The position numbers and the translations under genes are program-made. Below, piece after piece: positions 1-12,479 of a stretch of 64,000 nucleotides of DNA. Source of the DNA: Paenibacillus sp. P25 (GTDB lineage: Bacteria > Bacillota > Bacilli > Paenibacillales > NBRC-103111); contig CP085629.1 in NCBI GenBank assembly GCA_024704175.1, positions 2,666,001 through 2,730,000 on the forward strand, given 5' to 3'. Each line of letters opens with the position of its first letter. Positions within the stretch are counted from its first letter, which is position 1. The notes under the pieces are model-generated. The model saw only the letters and a list, made by a program, of their open reading frames with translations. It searched no databases and was not told the origin of the DNA.

Positions 1-2296
1 CTTGCGCATATCCTTCAGCGGGCTGAAGCCCGTAATGCCTTGGATCGTAATATCACGATAAATCTTGTCGCGGGGATGCAGGTAGTGAACGTTGCCGGTG
101 GCAATGACCGGCTTGCCGAGCTTGCGGCCGATCTGCACGATTTTGCGGCTGGCGTCCTCCAGCTGTGCCGCGCTGCCTACGAGCCCTTTATCAACAAGGT
201 GCATATTGACGCAGGTCGGCTGAATTTCCAGCACATCGTAGAACTCGGCCACCGTTTCCGCTTCCTCCACCGACTTGTTCAGTACGGTTTCGAACAGCTC
301 GCCCTTCTCATGACCCGATACGATGAGCAGGCCTTCGCGCATTTCCTGCAGCTTGCTCTTCGGAATGCAAGGCACCCGGTGAAAATATTCCGTATGCGAC
401 AGCGACACCAGCGTGAAAAGATTTTTCTTGCCGGTCATGTTGAGTGCATAGATGCAGCAGTGGAAAGGCCGCTGGGTCGCCAGGTTTTTGCCGACCTGGT
501 CGTTCAGCCGGTCCAGCTGGCTGTACCCGCGCTCCGCCGCTTCCTTGAGCAGATGGAACAATACATGCCCCAGCGCGATAGAATCGTCGATGGCCCGGTG
601 GTGGTTCTCCAGATTCACTTTGAATTTGTCGGTTAATGTATTCAGCCTGTGATTCTTCAGCGTCGGGAACAAAAGTCTTGCAAGCTCGAGCGTATCGAGC
701 ACCGGATTCTTCACTTCCGGCAGTCCCAGGTCGCTTGCAGTTCGCCTGAATGAACCCGATATCGAACCGGGCATTATGCGCTACGAGCACCGCATCGCCG
801 ACAAACTCGAGAAACTTCGGCAGCATTTCCTCCAGCTCCGGGGCGCCTTTAACCATATCATCCGTAATATTCGTAAGTCGCTGAATGTTGTATGGTATGC
901 GCTCATGCGGGTCGATAAAGGTCGAGAATCGGTCGATTTCCTTGCCTTCCTTCATCTTGACGCCGGCCAGCTCGATGATTTTGTTGCTCGTGACCGACAG
1001 ACCCGTGGTCTCAATATCGAAAATGACATATTCCGCATCGCCCAGCGCGATCTCCGACGGGTTCATCACCACTTTAACCGAATCGTCGATGACGTTGGCT
1101 TCCAAACCGTACAGCACCTTAATGTGATGCTTGTGCGCTGCATGATTGGCTTCCGGGAAGCTCTGTATCCCGCCGTGATCCGTTATCGCAATCGCTTTAT
1201 GGCCCCATTTGGCCGCCGTCTTAATATATTGATCGACGGAGGTGATGCCGTCCATCGTGCTCATCGTGGTGTGCAAATGGAACTCTACGCGCTTCTCTTC
1301 CGCATTGTCCTTGCGCTCGGGCGGCGCCATAATCTCGTTGACGTCGGAAGGGATCATGATGAGCTCCGGAATTTGCATGAACCGGTCGTATTCCACCCGG
1401 CCCCTCAGCTTCAGCCAGGTTCCGTTTGAGATTAAGCTGTAGATCTTGACATCTTCCTTGGTCTTGGCGAAGGCTTTGATCATCAAAGAGTCTGTAAAAT
1501 CCGTTATATTGAACGTAAACAGGGTGCTTCCGTTCTTCAGCTCCTTCACGTCGAGACCGAAGACCATGCCCTGCACCGTAACTTTCTTTTCCTCGTCCTT
1601 AATTTCCTGAAGCGGCACCGCCTGATCCCGGATGTCGTAGCCGACCATCAGCTTGACTTCGGCGTCCGACTCGGCTTCGGCCTGATTCTCCGCTTCCACC
1701 GCCGTCATAATCATGCTCGTGACTTCTTTTTCTTCCTCTTGAATTTGTTTCTGGAACTGCTCGATTACATCTTCTCTGGCGACGTCCACCGTCAGCTTGA
1801 CCTGGAAATTCACGCCGAAAAACGAGGAAAAATAATTTTGGATCCACTGTGCAATATTTTTCTTCTTCGCCAGCTCCAGACCGATCGTATCAAGCAAATG
1901 CAGCGTAAGCACATTCCCGGCTACATCGATCTTGGCTTTGGTCATCCATCCGTTGATGGATGCCGCTTCCCGCTGCACCCATTCGATGAACATCCCCCAA
2001 TATTCATGCGCCACCGCCTCCGGGGACACATCCGGACTATACTGCAATACGAAGCGAATGGCGGCAATATGTGCGAACTTGTCGCGAATCATTTTACAGA
2101 ACGAACGGTAAACATCGTGCGGAACGATGACGGTCTTGGCGATATAGAACGTCCATTCCCGGTTTTTTCGACTCGTCTCGACCTTATCGATATATCCGTC
2201 CGCAAAAAAGGAACGGACGACGTCCGCCGGTATCCCGGCCTGGTCCATCAGCATTTCGAACCGGTCGCGCTTCGCCGCTGTACTGCTGCTGTTCAT
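1..2296 (-). CDS. polC: DNA polymerase III subunit alpha, PolC type (N-terminal half, cut by window edge)
   Basis: Replicative DNA polymerase of Gram-positive bacteria. About 765 of the usual roughly 1430 residues are visible; the polymerase palm and fingers lie beyond base 1. In order: an N-terminal domain, an OB-fold (around residues 230-330), the start of the PHP domain with EFHLHTTMSTMDG and AITDHGG, and the proofreading exonuclease with DIETTGL and VAHNARFDIGF. The exonuclease inserted in the PHP domain is the PolC signature. The ATG at 2296 is preceded by GGGGGAGG. The frame breaks near base 740: after FIQAN the homologous protein (LGLPEVKNPVLDTLELA...) continues in another frame to base 1, where it still reads YLHPRDKIYRDITIQG, typical of PolC. 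I infer a one-base error, not a real mutation, because the gene is essential. Confidence 0.95.
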
Positions 2297-2394
2297 CCTG
2301 GTCCTCCCCCATGAGTAAATCCGCAAAAGTAAAGAGCATATCGTATGTATGCCTGTACCTTCAAAGAGCCGTCATCCCGGCTGAAACCATTGTA

Positions 2395-2443
2395 GAGAAA
2401 AAGGAAAGGGCAAAAGGAATGAACTGCGTCCCGTTTTGCCCTT
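2395..2443 (-). terminator. Intrinsic terminator downstream of proS
   Basis: Read on the minus strand, AAGGGCAAAACGG pairs with CCTTTTGCCCTT (one bulge) and is followed by a T-rich stretch. It separates proS from polC, so polC probably has its own promoter or depends on readthrough. Confidence 0.75.
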
Positions 2444-2528
2444 ATCGCTTTCCCCGAAATTCCTATGCAGGACGGCCATCTCGCAACTAACGCCCTTGTG
2501 ATAAGGGATCGAAAGAGCGACCCTTAAG

Positions 2529-4041
<1,513 letters not shown>

Positions 4042-4081
4042 TCACGGGTCCGCGTCACAGGCGTCATCTCGGCCGTTTTCG

Positions 4082-5338
4082 TTATCCTTTGATCAAACGC
4101 AAAATATCGTTATACGTAACGGCGATCATCAGCAGCATGAGCATGGCGAAGCCGACGAAATGAACCATGCTTTCGCGGCTCGGGTCCACCGGCTTGCCGC
4201 GCAGCGCCTCAAGCAGCAGGAACAGCAGGCGGCTTCCATCGAGCGCCGGAAAAGGAAGCAGGTTGAATATCCCGAGATACAGGCTGAGAAGGCCCGACCA
4301 GAAAATATACTGCGCCCAGCCGGCACTGGCCTGCTCGCTCGTAAATTCGACGATCCGGACCGGTCCGCCGAGATCGTCCATTTTGAACTGCAAGGTCACG
4401 AGCTTTCCGAAGCTGTCCAGAATCGACATCGTTGCCGACGTCATGCTGGTCCAGCCGTTGGTTAACCCTTCGACGAACGAAGCCGGGCGGGTCTCCGCCG
4501 TCAGCGTGACGCCGATCCGGCCGCTGCCCTGATCCTCCGCAGGTGTAACTTCTTTGCGCATTTGCTCTTTATTCCGTTCAATAATCCAGATCATCGGCTT
4601 GTTGACCGAGTCTTTAATCAAGTTCGTCAGCTTGTTCCGGTCGGCGCCGATAGGTACCCCGTTGACGTTGAGAATGAGGTCTCCGGCCTGCAGTCCCGCT
4701 TTTTGAGCGGGAGAGCCCGCTACCGTATCCAAAATTTTCACCTTATCCGGAACGCCGGCCATAAAAACAACCGTTACGAACAGGACAAAGGCCAGCAGAA
4801 AGTTCATGAGAGGTCCGGCAAAGATTGATAAAGCGCGCTGCCCGACGGTTTTGCTGCCGAACTGGCGATCCCAGGGAGCGATTTGCGTTTCTTTATCCTT
4901 CGAAACCATCATCGCCTGCGGATGAACGGAATAACGCACCGTTTCCCCGTCGATATCCAGCACCACGTACAGGTTCTTTTCCAGATCAATCTTCTCAACG
5001 ACACCTTCTACGGCATCGGAACGCTGTTCGAACTCGTTCAAATATAAGTGGGTCACCTGGTTCCCCTGCAGCTGGACGGCAATCCGCTGCCCCGGATTGA
5101 TCTGCACGATCTCCGGATCTTCGCCGGCCATGCGGACAAAGCCGCCTATGGGCAGAAGCCTCAGGGTATATCGGGTCTCTCCTTTTTTGAAGGAAAGCAG
5201 TTTAGGGCCGAAACCGATGGCAAATTCCCTTACCAGAATGCCGGCTCGTTTCGCGAAATAAAAATGTCCCCATTCATGAATCGACACGAGAACAAAAAAC
5301 ATAAGCACAATCTGAAATGCATTCTGCAGTGTAGCCAA
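4082..5338 (-). CDS. rseP: Site-2 intramembrane zinc metalloprotease RseP/RasP
   Basis: Membrane protease that cuts transmembrane substrates such as anti-sigma factors and leftover signal peptides (RasP role in B. subtilis). The 418 residues show the catalytic HEWGH motif in the first membrane helix (His21, Glu22, His25). A PDZ domain follows at about residues 205-265 (SPAQKAGLQAGDLILNVNG). A C-terminal membrane region carries the second metal-ligand motif PFPALDGSR. The start is TTG at 5338, about ten bases after AAGGAGG. It lies between dxr and proS as in other Bacilli. The 170-base gap upstream shows no strong hairpin. Confidence 0.95.
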   Translation of the reverse strand: MATLQNAFQIVLMFFVLVSIHEWGHFYFAKRAGILVREFAIGFGPKLLSFKKGETRYTLRLLPIGGFVRMAGEDPEIVQINPGQRIAVQLQGNQVTHLYLNEFEQRSDAVEGVVEKIDLEKNLYVVLDIDGETVRYSVHPQAMMVSKDKETQIAPWDRQFGSKTVGQRALSIFAGPLMNFLLAFVLFVTVVFMAGVPDKVKILDTVAGSPAQKAGLQAGDLILNVNGVPIGADRNKLTNLIKDSVNKPMIWIIERNKEQMRKEVTPAEDQGSGRIGVTLTAETRPASFVEGLTNGWTSMTSATMSILDSFGKLVTLQFKMDDLGGPVRIVEFTSEQASAGWAQYIFWSGLLSLYLGIFNLLPFPALDGSRLLFLLLEALRGKPVDPSRESMVHFVGFAMLMLLMIAVTYNDILRLIKG

Positions 5339-5508
5339 TGCTTTACGGCCTCCTTAGCACGAGTGGTCATAGTCAGGTCATGGAAGGGCGTTGCTTTCTA
5401 CTAAGATTAACATTATTTGTGCAGGGAATACAAGCCGCGCCATGATATGAACCTATTCGCATCCGGCCGAAAACATGCTGCTTGGCAAACGGTAAGGCAG
5501 GATCTTTT

Positions 5509-6654
5509 TCACCGTGTGCCGAAGGCTCCCGCCGTTACTCTGGCCCAACAGTCGATCTCCAAAATTTGCTGCAAATCCGGCCGTTCCACCTTCTCGTGTC
5601 CAGCCATCACACTGGCGATGACCTCTTCAATTTGGAGGAATTCGATGTCCCCCTTCAGGAAGCGCTCCACTGCTATTTCGTTGGCGGCGTTAAATACGGT
5701 CGGCATGGAGCCGCCGATTCGTCCGCTCTCGAACGCCATCCTGAGACACGGGAACCGGTCATAATCCATCTCGCGAAAATGAAGCCGTCCAATCTCCGCC
5801 AGATTAAGCCGCGGCGCCGGCGTACGCACCGGTCCGGATAGGTAAGCGCATATTGGATCGGCACGCGCATATCCGGCGACCCCATCTGGGCGATAATACT
5901 ATGATCCACGAATTCGACGAAGGAATGGATAATGCTCTCCGGATGGATCAGCACTTCGATTTGATCGTAGGAAAGTCCGAACAGCCAGTGCGCTTCCATC
6001 ACTTCCAGCCCCTTGTTGACCATGGTCGCCGAATCGATCGTGATCTTGGCGCCCATCGACCAGTTCGGATGCTTCAGCGCATCCTCCACCGTTACGCCTT
6101 GAAGCTCTTCTCTCTTCCGGTCACGGAACGAACCGCCGGAAGCCGTTAACGTTATTTTATGTATGCGTTCTGCGGGTTCCCCGTTCAGACACTGGAAAAT
6201 CGCGGAATGCTCGCTGTCGATCGGCAGAAGCCTGACGCCTTTGCGCGAAGCCAGCTCCGTTACGATATGCCCTGCGCTCACCAGCGTTTCTTTATTGGCC
6301 AGTCCGATATTCTTCCCGGCCTCCACCGCCGCCAGCGTAGGCCTTAATCCCTGGTCGCCGACAACCGCTGTTACGACGAACTCGGCATCGGTACCGGCTG
6401 CGATTTCGATCAGGCCTTCATCCCCGTATAATATTTCGATATCCGCGGGAATTTCCGAAGCCAGGCGGCCGGCCAGCTCTTTGTTAGCAACGGATACCTT
6501 CTTCGGTTTGAACCGCCGCGTTTGCTCCGCAAGCGGCTCGACATTATTCCCCCGCCAGGCCTTCGATCGAAAACAGCTCCGGATAATGAGAAACGACATC
6601 CAGCGTTTGCGTTCCGATCGATCCGGTCGAGCCCAGAATACTGATTTTCTTCAA
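5509..6654 (-). CDS. dxr: 1-deoxy-D-xylulose 5-phosphate reductoisomerase
   Basis: Second enzyme of the MEP isoprenoid pathway: converts DXP to 2-C-methyl-D-erythritol 4-phosphate with NADPH. The N-terminus ([20 protein letters not shown]) is the NADPH-binding signature. Metal and substrate motifs [12 protein letters not shown] and TASGGSFR follow, then [17 protein letters not shown]. The start is TTG at 6654 after AGGTG. Two frame breaks are visible: near 6545, where [12 protein letters not shown] needs one more G in a run of five, and near 5830, where YALTYPDR continues as [12 protein letters not shown]. The end at 5509 gives about 380 residues, the family length. It supplies precursors used by the neighbouring uppS. 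Confidence 0.92.
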
Positions 6655-6674
6655 ACCGTTCACCTCATATTGGA

Positions 6675-7463
6675 TTAAACATGCGGCAATACATTCAGCG
6701 ACTGGAGAAACGGAAAGACGATGAGCCAGCTGTCCGTGCGGTCCAGAACGCCGCCATGTCCGGGCAGGATCGCCCCTGTATCCTTGATTCCTTTCACCCG
6801 CTTATAGGCCGATTGGATCAAATCCCCCATTTGCCCTACAGCGGCGATAAGAAATCCGATCCATACCGCTTGAAGCAGGGAAAGCAGCTCCGGACGGATA
6901 AGTGCAAATATGACGGCTGCGACAATAGAGAGCACCACGCCGCCGACTGCGCCTTCCACCGACTTTTTGGGACTGATCGTCGGCCAAAGCGGTGTTTTTC
7001 CCAGCCAGTCGCCGGTAAAGTAAGCACCCGAATCGGTAGTCCATATGCAGACAAAGACCAGGAGCGTCCAGAAGAGGCCGCCTTCCTCGATCCACCGTGT
7101 CGAAATCATAAAATGGAAGCCGAAGCCGATATATACCATACCGAGGAAGGCCATAGCCGCCTGATCGATCGTTGTTCGATTCTTGGTGATGACGGTGATC
7201 GCCATAAATAAAAAAAGGAATATCCACGTTAGCCGCTCCGGCGTCATTCCCGCATACTGCCACTGCATCGTCAAGCAGAATACCCCCAAATAGCCGAACC
7301 ATTCCAGGGCCTTGTTATCTTTCAGCTTGTTCATACGCAGAAACTCATCGTATCCGACGAAGGACAGCACGAGAATGAGCCCGGCAAACCAATAGCCTCC
7401 GAGGAGCAGTAAGGCGATAAACCCCACTCCGGCAATCAACCCGGTAATGATCCGCTGCTTCAA
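6675..7463 (-). CDS. cdsA: Phosphatidate cytidylyltransferase
   Basis: Integral membrane enzyme making CDP-diacylglycerol from phosphatidic acid and CTP, the branch point of phospholipid synthesis. The 262 residues contain several hydrophobic helices and the CdsA signature near the end ([25 protein letters not shown]). I chose TTG at 7463 because GAGGA precedes it and family proteins begin KQRI(I/L)TG. The long reading frame continues upstream into uppS only because uppS is frameshifted; the two are separate genes 20 bases apart. Confidence 0.93.
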   Translation of the reverse strand: MKQRIITGLIAGVGFIALLLLGGYWFAGLILVLSFVGYDEFLRMNKLKDNKALEWFGYLGVFCLTMQWQYAGMTPERLTWIFLFLFMAITVITKNRTTIDQAAMAFLGMVYIGFGFHFMISTRWIEEGGLFWTLLVFVCIWTTDSGAYFTGDWLGKTPLWPTISPKKSVEGAVGGVVLSIVAAVIFALIRPELLSLLQAVWIGFLIAAVGQMGDLIQSAYKRVKGIKDTGAILPGHGGVLDRTDSWLIVFPFLQSLNVLPHV

Positions 7464-7482
7464 ATTCGATTCCTCATTTCCG

Positions 7483-8252
7483 TTACAACCCGCCGTATCT
7501 TCTTGCCCGGCGCTGATATTCTTGAATCGCTTCGTAGAAGTGCTGCTCCGTAAATTCCGGCCAGCAAAGCTCTGTAAACCACAGCTCGGAATAGGCCAGC
7601 CGCCACAGCATAAAATTACTGATCCGCATGACTCCCCGCTCGTCCGGATCAGTAGGTCCGGGTCGGGCAGCGGGTCCGTCAGCAGGTACCGGGCGAACAA
7701 GGATTCGTCGATGTCCTCCTCGTTTACCTTTTGCTGCTTCACATCCTCCACCAGCCTCTGAATGCCTTTCAGCATTTCCTTCCGGCTTCCGTAGTTCAGG
7801 GCGAAATTAAGGATAAGACCCGTATTGTTCTTCGTTTGATCTATTGCATCCTGAATCGCTTTCAGTGTGAAATCCGGCAGACCTTCCTGCCATCCCGTCA
7901 TCCGGATCTGCACATTATTCGCAATCAGTTCATCGATTTCTTTCGGGAAAAATTCCAATGGAAGCTTCATCAAATAATCGACTTCTTCCTTGGGCCGTTT
8001 CCAATTTTCCGTGGAAAAAGCATACATCGTCAGCACTTGAACGCCAATGGCGTCCGCCGCCATCGTGATTTTCTTCACGTTCTTCATACCGGAATGATGG
8101 CCTGCCACTCTGGGAAGACCGCGCTTTTGCGCCCAGCGGCCGTTACCGTCCATGATGACGGCAACATGATTCGGAATATTGTCCGAATCGAGCTTCTGGA
8201 TAAGTTCTTCCGCATCCGGTTTGCTTCCAAACCACCTCTTGAATGGCTTCAT
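7483..8252 (-). CDS. uppS: Undecaprenyl diphosphate synthase (isoprenyl transferase)
   Basis: Cytosolic cis-prenyltransferase that builds the C55 lipid carrier for peptidoglycan and teichoic acid synthesis. The catalytic Asp35 lies in [15 protein letters not shown]. Other signatures are [22 protein letters not shown] and [12 protein letters not shown]. Near 7635 the frame changes: after RTSGE the conserved continuation [18 protein letters not shown] is in a neighbouring frame and ends at TAA 7485-7483. Restored length is about 256 residues, normal for the family. It is followed directly by cdsA. Confidence 0.93.
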
Positions 8253-8280
8253 TTCCTCTAATCCCCCATTAGGAAAGACT

Positions 8281-8303
8281 AAAAGCCCCCTCGTTCAAGG
8301 GGT
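8281..8303 (-). terminator. Hairpin with T run between frr and uppS
   Basis: On the minus strand CCCCTTGAACGAGGGG forms a GC-rich hairpin followed by CTTTT. It lies between the frr stop and the uppS ribosome site. It could terminate or attenuate transcription from pyrH-frr into the lipid genes. Confidence 0.6.
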
Positions 8304-8310
8304 CTTCACC

Positions 8311-8865
8311 TTATACTTCCATAATTTCTTTTTCTTTAGCCGCGAGCACTTTATCGACTTCGGCAATGTATTTATCGGTAAACTTCTGAATATCTTCCTG
8401 GTGCCGGCGGGATTCATCCTCGGAGATCCCGTTCTTCTCCAGCTTTTTGATTTCGTCATTGGCATCGCGGCGGATGTTGCGGATCGCCACCTTCGCCTCT
8501 TCGCCGAACTTGCGTGTCATCTTAACCAGCTCCGTACGGCGTTCTTCCGTTAGAGCCGGGATCACAATCCGAATCGTGCTTCCATCGTTGGAAGGCGTAA
8601 GGCCGAGATCGGATTTCATAATCGCCTTTTCGATCGCAGACATCGAGCTCTTGTCCCACGGCTGAATCATCAGCGTACGGGAATCCGGCGTATTGATGTT
8701 CGCCAGCTGGTTTACCGGAGTCATCGTGCCGTAATACTCAACCTGTACCCGGTCCAGCAGGGCCGGGGTAGCTCGGCCGGCTCGCAAGGAAACGAGCTCC
8801 TTCTTCAATGCGCCGATCGCTTTTTCCATGCGTTCTTCCGCATTTTTCTTGATCGTTTGTGGCAT
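8311..8865 (-). CDS. frr: Ribosome recycling factor
   Basis: With EF-G, splits the post-termination ribosome. At 184 residues it has the family's usual length, with the two long helices of the three-helix bundle and conserved segments [21 protein letters not shown] and [12 protein letters not shown]. It starts four bases after the pyrH stop, so the two genes are co-transcribed. No oddities are seen. Confidence 0.97.
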   Translation of the reverse strand: MPQTIKKNAEERMEKAIGALKKELVSLRAGRATPALLDRVQVEYYGTMTPVNQLANINTPDSRTLMIQPWDKSSMSAIEKAIMKSDLGLTPSNDGSTIRIVIPALTEERRTELVKMTRKFGEEAKVAIRNIRRDANDEIKKLEKNGISEDESRRHQEDIQKFTDKYIAEVDKVLAAKEKEIMEV

Positions 8866-8868
8866 TCG

Positions 8869-9597
<729 letters not shown>

Positions 9598-9637
9598 CTA
9601 ACCCTCCGTTTCGATCAAACCGCATACCTTTTCCACT

Positions 9638-9665
9638 TTAAAAAGAAGGAACACTATGTGTTCCC
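9638..9665 (-). terminator. Intrinsic terminator after tsf
   Basis: GGAACACATAGTGTTCC on the minus strand forms a perfect seven-base-pair stem with a three-base loop, then TTCTTTTT. It begins about 20 bases past the tsf stop. Confidence 0.85.
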
Positions 9666-9683
9666 TCGTTCCACTCATATCAA

Positions 9684-10336
9684 TTAACGTTTTACTTGAG
9701 ACATAACTTCTTCAGCGAAGTTTTCCTGCTTCTTCTCAAGACCTTCGCCCAGCTCATAACGAACAAAGCGACGAATGGAGAGGTTCTCCCCGATGGTTGC
9801 AATTTTTTCTTTCAGTACTTCTTCCACTGTTTTGTCCGGATCTTTAACGAACGGTTGCTCCAGCAGGCAGTATTCTTCGTAGAACTTGCTGATGCGTCCG
9901 TCAACGATTTTCTCAACGATTTTCTCCGGCTTGCCTTCATTCAGCGCTTGGTTCGTCAAGATTTCGCGTTCTTTATCGAGCGCCTCTTGAGGAACTTCTT
10001 CGCGACGAAGGTATTTCGGATTGGTCGCCGCGATGTGCAGAGCCACGTCGCGAACGAACGTGCGGAACGTCTCGTTCTTCGCTACGAAGTCGGTTTCGCT
10101 GTTTACTTCTACCAACACGCCGATCCGGCCGCCGGCATGGATGTAGGACTCGATCATGCCTTCGGTTGCAATCCGGTCGGATTTCTTCGCTGCAGCCGCA
10201 AGGCCCTTCTCGCGAAGCAGCTCAGCCGCTTTCGTCAAGTCGCCGTTCGCTTCTTCCAGCGCTTTTTTACAATCGAGCATGCCCGCTCCCGTTTTTTCAC
10301 GCAATTCTTTTACTGCTTTGCCGCACTTACTGCCAT
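9684..10336 (-). CDS. tsf: Translation elongation factor Ts
   Basis: Nucleotide exchange factor for EF-Tu. The signature [15 protein letters not shown] and the conserved [10 protein letters not shown] are present. The restored protein is about 216 residues, the short form found in Bacillota-like lineages. The true start is ATG at 10336 after AAGGAGG; the first codons MAVSA are in a different frame, broken near 10310 where GGCAGTAAAAGAA lacks one G. Downstream lies a strong terminator; upstream a terminator-like hairpin separates it from rpsB. Confidence 0.94.
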
Positions 10337-10375
10337 GATTTGGCCTCCTTAGATTGGGGTATGTAGCTCTCTACC

Positions 10376-10423
10376 TTAAAAAAGGGCGGTGAAAGGATTT
10401 TGCACCTTTGAACCACCCTTTCT
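10376..10423 (-). terminator. Hairpin terminator or attenuator between rpsB and tsf
   Basis: On the minus strand AAAGGGTGGTTCAAAGG pairs with CCTTTCACCGCCCTTT across an eight-base loop, and TTTTTT follows. Such a site in the rpsB-tsf operon would make S2 exceed EF-Ts in supply; this role is inferred. Confidence 0.8.
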
Positions 10424-10436
10424 TGTATTCAAACCA

Positions 10437-11136
10437 TTAAGCTGATGTTTCTTCGCCTTGGTGAGCTTCGATAACAGCGTCGGCGATTTTAGCCGTCAGC
10501 AGTTTCACCGCACGAATCGCATCGTCGTTACCAGGAATAACGTAGTCGATTTCGTCCGGATCGCAGTTCGTATCCACGATACCTACAATCGGGATACCCA
10601 GTTTGCGGGCTTCCGCAACCGCGATGCGCTCTTTGCGAGGGTCGATGACGAACAGTGCGCTCGGCAGGCCCTTCATATGAGAGATACCGCCCAGGAACTT
10701 CTCGAGGCGTTCTTTTTCTTTGCGAAGGATGATAACTTCTTTCTTAGGCAAGCACTTCGAACGTGCCGTCCTCTTCCCATTTCTCCAGCGTGTGAAGACG
10801 GTCGATCCGGGATTTGATCGTTTGGAAGTTCGTCAGCGTACCGCCGAGCCAACGTTGGTTGATGTAGAACATACCGCAACGCTCAGCTTCTTCTTTAACG
10901 GAATCTTGAGCTTGCTTCTTGGTACCTACGAACAAGATCGTTCCGTTCTCTGCTGCGACGGATTTGACGAAGTTATAAGCTTCCTCAACTTTTTTAACCG
11001 TCTTTTGCAGGTCAATAATGTAAATGCCGTTTCTTTCGGTGAAGATGTATCGATCCATTTTCGGGTTCCAGCGACGGGTTTGGTGACCGAAGTGTACCCC
11101 AGCTTCAAGCGGCTGTTTCATGGAGATTACTGCCAT
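10437..11136 (-). CDS. rpsB: 30S ribosomal protein S2
   Basis: Component of the small ribosomal subunit. It starts at ATG 11136 after GAGGAGGTG with [19 protein letters not shown]. Family motifs [21 protein letters not shown] and [12 protein letters not shown] are followed by [12 protein letters not shown]. The frame breaks near 10748: EVL is followed by [16 protein letters not shown] in another frame, consistent with one extra T in CTTG. The restored length of about 233 residues is normal. It is preceded by a strong promoter and a leader of roughly 120 bases. Confidence 0.95.
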
Positions 11137-11254
11137 CCTCACACACCTCCTCTGATTTGGTTTTGTGTTGTCCTCCGCCGATCGCATCTCCCAGGCAAAA
11201 CTCCCGTACGGAAGCACCGTTGCCGAAATTGATCGACGTGTGTTTTTAACACCG
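11137..11254 (-). promoter_or_regulatory. rpsB mRNA leader, possible autoregulatory structure
   Basis: The leader between the rpsB promoter and start contains a small hairpin (GTGTT-AAA-AACAC), a self-complementary CCGTACGG and a long-range pair CGATC/GATCG that would enclose it. S2 leaders with feedback control are known in several bacteria; whether this one belongs to a described class I cannot tell. Confidence 0.35.
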
Positions 11255-11260
11255 AAAATT

Positions 11261-11289
11261 ACTATACCATAACTGAAAATCGGTTGCAA
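11261..11289 (-). promoter_or_regulatory. Sigma-A promoter of rpsB-tsf
   Basis: On the minus strand TTGCAA (-35, 11289-11284), a 17-base spacer and TATAGT (-10, 11266-11261). It sits just after the terminator of the preceding gene and about 125 bases upstream of rpsB. Confidence 0.8.
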
Positions 11290-11303
11290 CACTTTGTCGA
11301 ATA

Positions 11304-11348
11304 AGCAAAAAGAACAAGACCGGTCCCCGGTGTCCCGGAGCCGGTCTT
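11304..11348 (-). terminator. Terminator at the end of the fla/che-sigD block
   Basis: On the minus strand AAGACCGG...CCGGTCTT with an inner CCGG/CCGG pairing forms a long hairpin followed by GTTCTTTTT. Its stem begins at the stop codon of the preceding gene and ends just before the rpsB promoter. Confidence 0.85.
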
Positions 11349-11853
11349 ACGGCGTAGTCAGGTTTGAAGTCACTTGGGCAAGCTCCTGCGGACCTTTGAA
11401 CACATGGACGCCGGCGACAATTTTGTCGTTCAGCTGACGCTTGTACATTTCGTCCTCGAACGCCTTGCGGTCGGTGATGACTCCGCTTTGAAACAGCATA
11501 TCCCCCACTTGGGCCGAGGTCATTCCTTTGTTCACCAGAATATAGGTTTCCTTAACCGGCGTTGAAGCCTGCTGCGCCAGCCTGTCGGTCTCTTCCTTCA
11601 CCTTCTGCTGGACCGCTTCATCCACCTGCTTCTGGGTAAACAGCTTCTCTTCTTTATTATAAACGGCGAAATATTGGGACGCGATCTGCTTGATTTGCTT
11701 GCTGTCCATCTCTTCCAGAGACTGTCCGGTAAGCGAAGATTTCGCAGCGGCGGCTCCTCCGGGGGCCACCGCCGCATTCATCAGCTGCAGCAGCACGGCT
11801 CCGGCGATTAGTCCCGTGCCTATGCCGTACAAGAGCGATTTATTGTTTAGCAT
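11347..11853 (-). CDS. Membrane-anchored protein with MltG/YceG-like C-terminal domain
   Basis: Uncharacterised, 168 residues. It starts at ATG 11853 after GGGAGGAA and overlaps the end of the SwrB-like gene by 14 bases, so it is translationally coupled. Residues 5-30 form one membrane helix. A charged, probably coiled region follows. The C-terminal segment (VNKGMTSAQVGDMLFQSGVI ... AGVHVFKG) resembles the LysM-like module at the N-terminus of MltG/YceG transglycosylases, but no catalytic transglycosylase domain is present. Its place at the end of the motility operon suggests an envelope role at the flagellum; that is inference. Confidence 0.75.
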   Translation of the reverse strand: MLNNKSLLYGIGTGLIAGAVLLQLMNAAVAPGGAAAAKSSLTGQSLEEMDSKQIKQIASQYFAVYNKEEKLFTQKQVDEAVQQKVKEETDRLAQQASTPVKETYILVNKGMTSAQVGDMLFQSGVITDRKAFEDEMYKRQLNDKIVAGVHVFKGPQELAQVTSNLTTP

Positions 11854-12443
11854 TCGATTGTTCCTCCCGCTCGGCAAGCTGTACGATGAGGTTGATTTCC
11901 CCTTGTTCATCCCTAGCTTCTTGGCGATGACATCGGTGGATTTCCCTTGGCTATATAATTGAAACAATTCGCTGTACCGTTCCTTGACGTTCATTAAAGA
12001 AGCGGGAGCGGGCTCCGGTTCCGCAGCTAGATACAGAGCCGATGCCTGGCCGCGGGCAGCCTCCTCATGACCGGACGGCCCGGAAGAAACGCCTGCTTCC
12101 GGTCGCGGAACGGATGCACTCCGGGATCCCGGCTCCCGGTCGCTTAATTCGCCTACGCGCGTCGCTGCAGCAGATCGTTCTGCTTCTCCAGCTGTTCCAG
12201 ACGAAGGGCCAGCTTTGCGTGATGCAGCTCGTATTCTTTTTTCGTCTCGGCAAACATCTCGATCAATGCCTGATTCTGCTCCTCAAGCTCCGCCGCGAAA
12301 TGTTCTATCGTTTGTTCCATTTCGCTGAGCATTTTTTCTCCCGGCCGGCCGCTTCTTGTTTTTTCGGGGAGATTCTGGCATACACTATAAGCACAAGGCC
12401 TGCCAGCACGATGTAAATCCAGGGCTCGCTCCAATATGTTCAC
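11840..12443 (-). CDS. SwrB-like (DUF6115-type) membrane protein with C-terminal helix-turn-helix
   Basis: Position just after sigD matches B. subtilis swrB, which activates flagellar export assembly. The reconstructed protein has an N-terminal membrane helix (WIYIVLAGLVLIVYAR), a coiled-coil stretch (residues about 30-85), a variable linker, and a C-terminal helix-turn-helix-like domain (SQGKSTDVIAKKLGMNKGE). Three frame breaks occur (near 12428, 12160 and 11905), so no single reading frame shows the whole. GTG at 12443 is the likely start. The stop is TAA at 11842-11840. Similarity to SwrB is by architecture and position, not strong sequence identity. Confidence 0.7.
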
Positions 12444-12479
12444 CTATCCTGAAATATGATTCATTCAAAACGGCATTCT

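Noticed and set aside
6675..8252. A 525-residue UppS-CdsA fusion protein
   Set aside because: The correct UppS C-terminus is present in a neighbouring frame ending at 7483, and cdsA has its own TTG start and ribosome site. The fusion is produced by one indel near 7635.
11347..11994. A single protein joining a SwrB-like helix-turn-helix to an MltG-like domain
   Set aside because: After restoring the frame near 11905 the SwrB-like protein ends at 11840, and the MltG-like gene starts at 11853 with its own ribosome site.
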